This document shows positions 1 through 6,126 of a stretch of DNA of 6,883 bases, in pieces. Position 1 is the first letter of the stretch, and every line of letters starts with the position of its first letter. The stretch comes from an uncultured Flavobacteriales bacterium (GTDB lineage: Bacteria; Bacteroidota; Bacteroidia; Flavobacteriales_D; Crocinitomicaceae), in contig CAIRMS010000350.1 of NCBI GenBank assembly GCA_903879765.1, forward strand, positions 1 to 6,883, given 5' to 3'. The notes under the pieces were generated by a model. The model was given only the letters and a program-made list of their open reading frames with translations. It was not told the DNA's origin and ran no database searches. The position numbers were made by a program, and so were the translations under genes.

Positions 1-456
1 AAACCTATTTTTGATGAAGATGGCAATATTACAGGTGAATTATCATTTAAAGCCATTAACTACGTAGGATTAATATCACTTTTGACAGCTTCCGTTCAAG
101 AATTGAACAAAGAACTAACTCAGATGCGTCAAGACTTAGACGAATACAAAATTAATGATGCAGTTAGAGGGCAAATCGTTCAAAATTCAACCAGTGTGAA
201 TGGTTATTCAATTGAGCAAAATGTTCCAAATCCATTCTCTGATAAAACATCCATTCGTTTTCAACTAGCTCCAGGTGTTCAATCTGCTACACTTTCTGTT
301 TTCAATTTAAACGGTGCTTTTGTGAAAGATTACACCCTTGAAGGAAATACTGGTGCAGTAGAAATCCTTGCCTCTGAAATTGGAAAAGGTATGTACATTT
401 ATAGCCTGAATCAAAATGGACAAGAAATCATTTCAAAACGAATGATAATTAAATAA
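1..456 (+). CDS. C-terminal part of a surface protein with S74/tail-fibre-like end and type A T9SS sorting domain (5' truncated)
   Basis: The frame is open from base 1 to the TAA at 454-456, giving 151 visible residues; the true start lies upstream of the window. Visible residues 16-30 (FKAINYVGLISLLTA) followed by a charged, coiled-coil-like stretch (about 31-52) resemble the end of S74-type intramolecular-chaperone/tail-fibre domains, which Bacteroidota surface proteins often carry. Residues about 70-151 match a type A T9SS C-terminal sorting domain: YSIEQNVPNPFSDKTSI near the start, a central beta-rich section with VFNLNG, then GKGMYIYSL and the basic ending SKRMIIK. In that family the domain directs export across the outer membrane through the type IX system, after which it is normally removed. 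The protein is therefore probably secreted or surface-attached. Its ligand or activity lay in the missing N-terminal part. The sorting domain is secure; the S74 assignment is moderate. Confidence 0.88.
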   Translation, partial: KPIFDEDGNITGELSFKAINYVGLISLLTASVQELNKELTQMRQDLDEYKINDAVRGQIVQNSTSVNGYSIEQNVPNPFSDKTSIRFQLAPGVQSATLSVFNLNGAFVKDYTLEGNTGAVEILASEIGKGMYIYSLNQNGQEIISKRMIIK

Positions 457-471
457 TTTTGAATGAACACT

Positions 472-507
472 AACACCATCATTTGATTTATAAATGGTGG
501 TGTTTTA
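472..507 (+). terminator. Intrinsic terminator after the type A sorting-domain gene
   Basis: A 13-bp stem pairs 472-484 (AACACCATCATTT) with 492-504 (AAATGGTGGTGTT). It has one G-U wobble and a 7-nt loop, and runs into TTTT at 503-506. It lies 15 bases after the stop codon, where a terminator is expected, and separates this gene from the one at 568. The T-tract is short and interrupted, but the stem is strong. Confidence 0.75.
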
Positions 508-567
508 AATATATTTCCAAGGACTATTTTTTTTAAACTAATCATCATTTTTTTTGTTAATTAATCT

Positions 568-3423
568 ATGAATTTATTCAAAAAATTAGTTTCACGTTCC
601 ATTGTATTATTTTACGTTCTTCCTAATTTAGTATGTGCCCAATACGGCGTTCCACATACTCTTTATCAACAGTTCAACGGACCCTACGACTATACAATTA
701 TTGGCAATACGCATAATTTGATTGATAATTGGTCTTTTCCACCGTCTCCCTGTGTAATGCTAACAAACTCTTCTGCAACACTATCACTCGCGCCTACTCA
801 AACGATTGTGGGAGCATATTTAATTTGGTCAGGAATTGGCGACGGTGCAGGAACAGCGCTAACTTTAAACGGCAATACTTTTACACCTGATGCTGTTCAC
901 TTGGCTAATTGTAACCCTCCAAATTCATTACCGACTTATTTTTTCTCTGCAATAAGGAATATTACTCCATACATTCAAAGTAATGGAAATGGGTTGTATC
1001 AGGTTAGTAATTTCGACCTTAATCCATTAATTGGTAACTATTGTTCAGGCTCCATTTTTTTTTCAGGTTGGAATATAATTGTTGTTTATTCAAGTCCAAC
1101 ACTCGCGAATAAGCAGTTAAATATTTACGATGGATATAAAATTGTCGGGAATAGCACTGGTTTTCCTCAAATAAACATAAATGTATCGAACTTAAATGTC
1201 ACCAGTACAGCTGGTGCTAAATTGTCCTACATTGCATTTAATGGTAGTCCAAATAATTATATTGGCGAATCGATTAAGTTAAATAATATTACTTTAAGTA
1301 ATGCTCAAAACCCGCCAAACAATCCATTTAACGGCACCAATAGTTTTACAGGTAGTAATTCAAGTTGGAACATGGATGTGGACACTTATTCTATAAACAA
1401 TTACATCAATGTAGGAAACACGAGTGCTCTGATAACTGTAAATTCAATATGCTACCGCTTGTTATCAACCATCATCACCTCCATCCAATCCGAACTTCCC
1501 GATGCGACGATTTCTCTCGATAGCATTACTGGTCAAGACATTTGTCAGAACCAAGACTTGACACTCGATTACACGGTGTATAATGTCAATTCGAATGACA
1601 CTTTGCTTGCTGGAACCCCAATTTCGGTCTTTGCCAACAACAATGTGCTGTTATCAACGTTGACTTTGCCTTCAAACATTCTCATCGGTGATAGTTTATC
1701 TTTAAGCACACTGGTGACTATTCCACAGGGAATTTCAAGTCCCTTTAGTTTGAGCATGGTTGTGAATCAAAATTCGACCCAGTTAGGTGTCTATCCCGAG
1801 AGTAATTTTGGGAACAATACGTCGAATGATACCTCGATTTCTCTCACAACCGTTATCTACCCAAATTTTGGGAATGTTGGTCCCTTTTGTCAAGGAACAA
1901 GTTACACCTTGCCATCTGTTTCTTTGAACAACGTAGATGGAGTTTGGTCGCCTCCTTTCGACAACCAAAGTTCAGGAACCTATTATTTCTTGCCAAACGA
2001 CACGACCTGCAATCAACCTTTGCAACTTGCCGTGCAGATTGTTCCGCAAATTACGCCAATCTTCAATTTCGCTACAAGTCTGTGTCAGAATGACAACTTG
2101 CTTTTTCCAGTTTCCACGCAAACAGGCGCCTTTGGAACGTGGTCTCCAGCTTTTGATAACCAAAATACCACAACGTATACCTTTACCCCTACGATTTCCA
2201 CACCAGCGGTGGGATGTCCAACCCCAACCCAACACACGGTGAATATTATTCCATCAACGGTTCCAACCTTTAGCTTGATTGATTCCATTTGCTTTAATGG
2301 ACAACTTACCTTCCCAACGGTTTCTGACAATTCCATCACGGGAACATGGTCGCCAGCTTTTGATAACCAAAACAGCGCAACATATACCTTTACGCCAGAT
2401 AATAGTAACACTGCGACCTGCCTTTTTTCAACACAACATACTGTGGTAATTGTCCCACAAACAACACCTAACTTTTCTTTTGTCAATAGTTTGTGTGAAG
2501 GAACTTCGTTTGCTTTCCCAACAACCAGTATCAATGGCATTTCTGGGACCTGGACTCCAGCATTCAATAATCTTTCCAGCGCGACGTATACGTTTCAACC
2601 AGACAACAGTACAGTCCTTGGTGCGTGTGCATCGTCAGTGAATCAAACCATGACGATCATTCCAACTCTTTCACCAAGTTTTAACTTCGCTGATTCTTTG
2701 TGCGAAGATGCAGTTTTCAATTTCCCCGATGTCTCCATCGAGGGCATCACTGGAATTTGGACACCCACCTTCAACAACCAAACCACACAAAACTATACCT
2801 TCACCCCAAGTTCACTTGGAATCGTCAGTACAAGTCAAGGTTTGCGTTGCCCACAAGTCGTGAATCAAGTCCTAACAATTCTACCAAATCCAATTGCGGA
2901 TTTCACGCCACAATATTCTGTCTTGCCACTGTACATGCCAAGTACCATCTTGGACAACAACTCTTTGAATGCCTACTTTTTTAACTGGAATTTCGGAGAT
3001 GGGACAAGCAACGACAGTATTTTCTCGCCCGAACATACCTTTCCAGAAGAAGCAGGATCCTACTTGGTCAGCTTGCAAGTAAGCAATCAAATCGGTTGTT
3101 TGGATACCACGTCACAAGTCATTGTCATTGAACACGATCCTGTGGTATTCATTCCCAATGCCTTCACACCAGACGGTGACGGTTTGAACAATGAGTTCAC
3201 GGCCGTTTTCCCCGAAAACATGAAATTGGCAAGCTTCGAAATGTACATCTATGACCGTTGGGGAGAATTGGTCTTTTACAGCCAAAATCCAAAAGAAGGT
3301 TGGGACGCTTCCCTCGCAGGCTTCGATGCACCCGATGGCGTGTATTCGTATTTAGTGAAATACAAAGAACTGGGTTACGTGAATAAATTTCAGGTGACTG
3401 GAAATGTGGTGGTGATTAGGTGA
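568..3423 (+). CDS. Large secreted multidomain surface protein with Ig-like repeats, PKD domain and gliding-motility-type (type B) T9SS sorting domain
   Basis: This complete 951-residue protein starts with a signal peptide: basic KK and R residues, a hydrophobic core (about 11-22) and a likely signal peptidase I site after LVCA (residue 24). No lipobox is seen. Residues about 38-300 resemble DUF3344-like domains (GAYLIWSG at 82-89, GWNIIVVY at 167-174, IYDGY at 186-190). Residues about 308-427 look like a CARDB-type beta-sandwich. Residues 431-774 are five Ig-like repeats of 64-74 residues, each with a cysteine at both ends and a GxWxPxFxNQ core. A PKD domain follows (about 775-856, NWNFGDGTSNDS). 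Residues about 858-951 are a gliding-motility-associated C-terminal domain (FIPNAFTPDGDGLNNEF, YDRWGELVF, GWDA, GVYSYLV). It is probably a surface adhesin or filament exported by the T9SS. No enzymatic motif is visible, and the ligand is unknown. No PorP/SprF-like partner, which type B cargo often has nearby, lies in the window. Confidence 0.93.
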   Translation: MNLFKKLVSRSIVLFYVLPNLVCAQYGVPHTLYQQFNGPYDYTIIGNTHNLIDNWSFPPSPCVMLTNSSATLSLAPTQTIVGAYLIWSGIGDGAGTALTLNGNTFTPDAVHLANCNPPNSLPTYFFSAIRNITPYIQSNGNGLYQVSNFDLNPLIGNYCSGSIFFSGWNIIVVYSSPTLANKQLNIYDGYKIVGNSTGFPQININVSNLNVTSTAGAKLSYIAFNGSPNNYIGESIKLNNITLSNAQNPPNNPFNGTNSFTGSNSSWNMDVDTYSINNYINVGNTSALITVNSICYRLLSTIITSIQSELPDATISLDSITGQDICQNQDLTLDYTVYNVNSNDTLLAGTPISVFANNNVLLSTLTLPSNILIGDSLSLSTLVTIPQGISSPFSLSMVVNQNSTQLGVYPESNFGNNTSNDTSISLTTVIYPNFGNVGPFCQGTSYTLPSVSLNNVDGVWSPPFDNQSSGTYYFLPNDTTCNQPLQLAVQIVPQITPIFNFATSLCQNDNLLFPVSTQTGAFGTWSPAFDNQNTTTYTFTPTISTPAVGCPTPTQHTVNIIPSTVPTFSLIDSICFNGQLTFPTVSDNSITGTWSPAFDNQNSATYTFTPDNSNTATCLFSTQHTVVIVPQTTPNFSFVNSLCEGTSFAFPTTSINGISGTWTPAFNNLSSATYTFQPDNSTVLGACASSVNQTMTIIPTLSPSFNFADSLCEDAVFNFPDVSIEGITGIWTPTFNNQTTQNYTFTPSSLGIVSTSQGLRCPQVVNQVLTILPNPIADFTPQYSVLPLYMPSTILDNNSLNAYFFNWNFGDGTSNDSIFSPEHTFPEEAGSYLVSLQVSNQIGCLDTTSQVIVIEHDPVVFIPNAFTPDGDGLNNEFTAVFPENMKLASFEMYIYDRWGELVFYSQNPKEGWDASLAGFDAPDGVYSYLVKYKELGYVNKFQVTGNVVVIR
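1858..2889 (+). repeat. Five tandem Ig-like repeat units within the surface-protein gene
   Basis: The units are about 1858-2049, 2050-2256, 2257-2460, 2461-2667 and 2668-2889 (64, 69, 68, 69 and 74 codons). The shared pattern is PxFxxxxxxC...FP..S..G..GxWxPxFxNQ...YTFxP...C......xxIxP. Units 2 and 3 are the closest: 20 bases (CCAGCTTTTGATAACCAAAA) are identical at 2146-2165 and 2353-2372, exactly 207 bases apart. The first unit is the most diverged and the shortest, and the last has the longest tail before its second cysteine. The two cysteines per unit suggest one disulfide per domain, which fits an extracellular location. Modular tandem growth by duplication is the likely origin. Confidence 0.88.
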
Positions 3424-3515
3424 TCCCCCACTTCATCTTTCGGAAAACTACATTACGAGAAGCACAAAAAATTCCAAGCACCGTTATTTATTTTCCAGTT
3501 GAAGTCTTATGAAAG

Positions 3516-3545
3516 TTAGTGTAATTTCCGCACTAAGATCTTAGT
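3516..3545. promoter_or_regulatory. Perfect 14-bp palindrome plus an overlapping TTAGTG/CACTAA inverted repeat, candidate operator
   Basis: ACTAAGATCTTAGT at 3532-3545 is a perfect palindrome. Its left arm overlaps CACTAA (3531-3536), which is also the inverted partner of TTAGTG at 3516-3521 across a 9-base spacer. Three TTAGT-type half-sites in alternating orientation thus fall within 30 bp. With no loop, the central palindrome is better suited to binding a dimeric protein than to forming an RNA hairpin. The identity of any binding protein is unknown; the regulator encoded at 5434 is one candidate by proximity. Confidence 0.45.
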
Positions 3546-3581
3546 ACATATACTATTTATGACCGAACATATACTATTTAT
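3546..3581. repeat. 15-bp direct repeat, two copies with a 21-bp period
   Basis: ACATATACTATTTAT occurs at 3546-3560 and again at 3567-3581 with no mismatch, separated by GACCGA. The start-to-start distance of 21 bp is two turns of B-DNA, so a protein bound to both copies would lie on the same face. The first copy begins on the base after the 14-bp palindrome at 3532-3545. This arrangement suggests an operator or activator-binding array, but the function is inferred. Confidence 0.55.
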
Positions 3582-3643
3582 CAAATTGTCTGATTTCACT
3601 AAAAAGCTTTACATTACTATGGTTAAACAGAAATTCGTCCGCA

Positions 3644-3691
3644 GTTAGGATAAATCCCAATGGAATTTTAAAACTATTTTTGAATCCTAAC
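3644..3691. repeat. 8-bp inverted repeat bracketing the candidate promoter
   Basis: GTTAGGAT at 3644-3651 is the exact reverse complement of ATCCTAAC at 3684-3691. The 32-base interval between the arms includes the TATTTTTG box at 3675-3682. The right arm lies where transcription would be expected to start, so a protein bound to both arms could control initiation. An 8-bp match in A/T-rich DNA could be chance. Confidence 0.35.
3675..3682 (+). promoter_or_regulatory. Candidate Bacteroidota -7 promoter box (TATTTTTG)
   Basis: TATTTTTG fits the TAnnTTTG -7 consensus known for the primary sigma factor of Bacteroidota. It lies 26 bases before the ATG at 3709, which would leave a short leader of roughly 20 bases. 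I see no convincing TTG/TTTG -33 element at the expected distance, so the promoter may be weak or activator-dependent, which would fit the repeats just upstream. A/T-rich DNA produces such boxes by chance, so confidence is limited. Confidence 0.4.
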
Positions 3692-3708
3692 CAATTAAAC
3701 CAATTATT

Positions 3709-4023
3709 ATGTCATTTAACGGAAACGAAGGGGAATTTGTAACTTTAAGCGACGCATCTCGCTGGACTGCTAACTATCGTAATACGATACAGCCTGGAGA
3801 GGTGATTTCAGAATTTCTTGGAAAAGAAAAAATTATTGAATTACTTGATCAAGAGGATTGTGTAGGAATTCGTTTTTACTACGCTATAAATGATCAAGGC
3901 GAGAAAATTTTAGTTTTGGTAGGTGCTGATAGCAGTGAAAATGATATGGAGAATGGATTAATTTTGGATCATGGTCATATTTGCCCACCATTTTGCCCTA
4001 AAAAAAATAGCTTAAATTCTTAA
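3709..4023 (+). CDS. Small soluble protein with C-terminal HxHxCPPFC motif, function unknown
   Basis: This 104-residue protein has no signal peptide or membrane helix and is probably cytoplasmic. Visible features are a WTANYRN segment (19-25), the stretch CVGIRFYYAI (51-60), a beta-rich ILVLVGADSSENDM section (67-80) and a C-terminal HGHICPPFC (88-96). With cysteines at 51, 92 and 96 and histidines at 88 and 90, the tail could bind a metal or act in redox chemistry, but this is inference. I recall similar uncharacterised proteins with a CPPxC-type tail in Flavobacteriales, but cannot name a family. It is the first gene of the operon: its stop overlaps the start of the 7TM gene by one base (TAATG), implying translational coupling. 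The ATG at 3709 is supported by the preceding A/T-rich leader and -7 box. A link to the downstream kinase comes from context only. Confidence 0.8.
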   Translation: MSFNGNEGEFVTLSDASRWTANYRNTIQPGEVISEFLGKEKIIELLDQEDCVGIRFYYAINDQGEKILVLVGADSSENDMENGLILDHGHICPPFCPKKNSLNS

Positions 4024-4646
4024 TGATTGAAATAATTGTTTTTATCGTTTTTATCCTAGCAGGAATAAGTTATTCTTTGCCATTAATCTTAACATCCAAA
4101 CTTAAATCAGAAAATAGTGCTACTGCTTTTATTTTTAGATTTTCAATTATTGGATTAATTGGATACATTCTATTTTTTGTTTCTTCAATTACGATGTTAA
4201 ATTCAAATTTTGTGGCTAACATAATTACATTACTTCAATTCTTTGTATTTCTTCAATTCGCACATAGATTAGGAGTTTCGAAACAATTATTAGGAGTATT
4301 TGGTGTTATCTCGATTTTAATAACACTTTATTCTGCTTCGCAAAATGATATAAATAAAATCGATGATGTGAATTTTACTTATTGTAATATTATTTACAAT
4401 TCCATTTTGTTCTACCTTTTAAAATTAAACTTTGAAAATAAAAGAGTAATTAAATATAACGAAACATTTTTATTCGCGTTACTTTTTATTACCATTTCAA
4501 GTAAATTGATCTTAGGTATTTTTGAGCACGAAATCCGTTCACAAATATCTTTATTTTCTTTTTTTCTTGTAATAGCATTTAACTTAATAACAATTATACA
4601 AAATCTAGGTTTTTATTACTCTCTATGGAAATTGAAAGAAGCTTAA
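4023..4646 (+). CDS. Seven-helix integral membrane protein, candidate sensor/partner of the downstream histidine kinase
   Basis: This 207-residue protein is almost entirely hydrophobic. I count seven likely membrane helices at about 3-23, 35-58, 63-81, 88-105, 118-136, 148-167 and 174-200. Loops after helices 1, 3, 5 and 7 are lysine/arginine-rich (KLK, HRLGVSK, ENKRVIK, KLKEA). Those after helices 2, 4 and 6 are neutral or acidic, so the positive-inside rule predicts an outside N-terminus and a cytoplasmic C-terminus. I do not recognise a family and see no catalytic motif. The gene overlaps its neighbours by 1 base upstream and 22 bases downstream, where it runs into a kinase with one helix and no sensor domain. 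A role as the membrane input of that kinase is plausible but inferred. The gene is strikingly A/T-rich (28 of 120 bases are G or C at 4081-4200), which hydrophobic codons explain only in part. A transporter-like role is an alternative. Confidence 0.8.
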   Translation: MIEIIVFIVFILAGISYSLPLILTSKLKSENSATAFIFRFSIIGLIGYILFFVSSITMLNSNFVANIITLLQFFVFLQFAHRLGVSKQLLGVFGVISILITLYSASQNDINKIDDVNFTYCNIIYNSILFYLLKLNFENKRVIKYNETFLFALLFITISSKLILGIFEHEIRSQISLFSFFLVIAFNLITIIQNLGFYYSLWKLKEA

Positions 4647-5437
4647 TTCAACTGATTCTTTCAGTTTTGTTTACCAGTGGATTGTCTGTTGGGATTGTAT
4701 TCGTGTTATTTAGCTCTTATAAAAAACGGAAGAAGTTGGAGGAAGCACATGAACAGGCAATGCGTGAAAAAGAACTCGAACTAATCAATGCTGTTGTCAA
4801 AGCGCAAGAAGATGAGCGCTCACAAATTGCAAGAAATTTGCATGATGAAGTCGGTGCAACACTTTCCATGACTCAACAAAAACTAAGTCAAGCGAGTAGT
4901 TATTTTCAAAGTAATTCAGATGCCGTTCAGGAGATTTTGGCTGTAACAAATATGATTGAGCAATCAGTTTCCAGCCTTCGCACCATCACGAATGGAATGT
5001 TACCTCATTATCTGTTGAATTTCGGTCTTAGAAAGGCTGTAGATCGCTTATTTGAGCATGCGCAAGAAAGTATTGGCAAACCATGTTTCGTCATCAGTGA
5101 GTTGCCAGATGCCATTTCACTGTCCAAAGAACAGGAAATTCAAGTCTATTACGTTATTTCTGAACTATTAAATAATTTGGTCAAACATGCCAAACCCAAC
5201 TTCATTGACGGTACGTTTGAATGCGTTGATCATCGATTAATATTTACCCTTAATCATGATGGCGTAGCAATAAATCAATCCGATTATGAACATTTACAAT
5301 TGAAAAATTCTGGAATTGGGTTATCTTCTATTGCACAAAGAGTAGCCATTTTAAAAGGCACTTTGGAGTTTAAGCGACGAGAAAGAGGAGGAAATATCAC
5401 TTTTACATTGCCCATTTCAAAAAGCGTTACAATATGA
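4625..5437 (+). CDS. HisKA_3-type sensor histidine kinase, single membrane helix, no sensor domain
   Basis: This 270-residue protein has one membrane helix (about 8-30), then a charged coiled-coil linker (33-62). The HisKA_3 dimerisation/phosphoacceptor segment DERSQIARNLHDEVG (63-77) has His73 as the predicted phosphorylation site. The C-terminal ATPase domain shows an N-box (ISELLNNLVKHAK, 178-190) and a GIGL lid motif (230-233) with the usual RV and GG tail. The D-box is atypical: the DxGxG position reads HDGVA (211-215), so the first Asp is His and the last Gly is Ala. Family members autophosphorylate and pass the phosphate to a NarL-type regulator, here the next gene, whose ATG overlaps this stop (ATGA, 5434-5437). 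With almost no periplasmic segment, input must come from the membrane, the linker or a partner such as the overlapping 7TM protein. The start at 4625 is the first Met and leaves a complete N-terminal helix. Confidence 0.93.
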   Translation: MEIERSLIQLILSVLFTSGLSVGIVFVLFSSYKKRKKLEEAHEQAMREKELELINAVVKAQEDERSQIARNLHDEVGATLSMTQQKLSQASSYFQSNSDAVQEILAVTNMIEQSVSSLRTITNGMLPHYLLNFGLRKAVDRLFEHAQESIGKPCFVISELPDAISLSKEQEIQVYYVISELLNNLVKHAKPNFIDGTFECVDHRLIFTLNHDGVAINQSDYEHLQLKNSGIGLSSIAQRVAILKGTLEFKRRERGGNITFTLPISKSVTI

Positions 5438-6126
5438 ACAAAAAGCAACGAGGTGAAAAAGGTGGACCGAAAATTCGGTTAGCAATTGTCGATGACCATA
5501 CGCTAGTTCGTGAGGGATTGATCGCAGCACTGAAAAACGAAGAAGGAATTTCGGTTGCATTCGACACTCAAAATGGCATCGAATTCTTTGAAAAACTAAA
5601 ATCCAAACCAATAGATATCGCTTTGGTCGATCTTGACATGCCTGAAATGAATGGCAAGGAAGTTTTGGAAAAATTGACAATGAAACATCCTGAAATTGGG
5701 GTCATCATCTTTAGCATGCATACCAACGCACATATTGTTGCAGAACTGATACAAATGGGTGCTAAAAGCTATCTGAAAAAGGATTGTAAAGTCGATGAAC
5801 TTGTCGACGCTATTTACAATGTTCAGCTCGAGGGCTATCACGCTACTGAAATATTGAGTGAGGCCGTTTTCATTCAAGCTAAGAAGAACAACCAAAGAGA
5901 AGAAGCTATGGCTCACTTCAACTTTTCAGCTCGAGAAATGATGGTTATCCGTTTAATTTGTTCAGGCAATACAAGTGAAGCAATTGCAGAAAGAATTGGT
6001 CTCTCCAAGAAAAGCATTGATGGCATTCGCTCTAAATTATTCAAACTCCTCCACGCAAAAACAACAGCCGACTTTGCCCGCATTTGCATCGAAAAGGGCT
6101 TGTTTCAACCTATTGGGAGGGGGTGA
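5434..6126 (+). CDS. NarL/LuxR-family two-component response regulator
   Basis: This 230-residue protein has a receiver domain (about 13-132) and a LuxR-type helix-turn-helix (about 163-228). The receiver is intact: an acidic pair at Asp20-Asp21 (IVDDHTLVREG), phosphoacceptor Asp66 in VDLDMPEMNG, Ser94 in IIFSMH at the switch position, and Lys116 in SYLKKD. The DNA-binding domain reads FSAREMMVIRLICSGNTSEA, then an IAERIGLSKKSID turn and a recognition helix near 192-205. It is the cognate partner of the kinase encoded immediately upstream, with a 4-base start/stop overlap. Regulators of this type bind DNA as dimers when phosphorylated. Targets are unknown, but the palindrome and direct repeats upstream of 3709 are natural candidates for autoregulation. 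The lysine/glycine-rich first 12 residues are a short extension; a later start is possible, but no nearby ATG supports one. Confidence 0.95.
   Translation: MNKKQRGEKGGPKIRLAIVDDHTLVREGLIAALKNEEGISVAFDTQNGIEFFEKLKSKPIDIALVDLDMPEMNGKEVLEKLTMKHPEIGVIIFSMHTNAHIVAELIQMGAKSYLKKDCKVDELVDAIYNVQLEGYHATEILSEAVFIQAKKNNQREEAMAHFNFSAREMMVIRLICSGNTSEAIAERIGLSKKSIDGIRSKLFKLLHAKTTADFARICIEKGLFQPIGRG

Larger units (their letters stand above)
3424..3708. other. 285-base gene-free region upstream of the signalling operon
   Basis: No convincing coding sequence was found on either strand. No clear intrinsic terminator for the upstream surface-protein gene was found either; the only longer-range pairing is an interrupted one between 3441-3456 (CGGAA...ATTAC) and 3521-3530 (GTAATTTCCG). 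The stretch holds several symmetric DNA elements, listed separately, and a candidate -7 promoter box near its downstream end. The unusual density of repeats points to a regulatory region for the operon at 3709. Confidence 0.6.

Noticed and set aside
1937..2242. 101-codon plus-strand frame overlapping the surface-protein gene in another frame
   Set aside because: The translation is Arg/Gln/Pro-rich without domain features, and the overlapping main frame is clearly coding.
2085..2567. 160-codon open frame on the minus strand inside the surface-protein gene
   Set aside because: It is antisense to the tandem Ig-like repeats and itself contains the same phrase twice (KVYV.LFWLSKAGDHVP), so it only mirrors the repeats. 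The plus-strand protein has clear domains across the whole stretch.
5596..5916. 106-codon minus-strand frame within the response regulator gene
   Set aside because: It lies opposite the intact receiver domain and shows no recognisable domain of its own.
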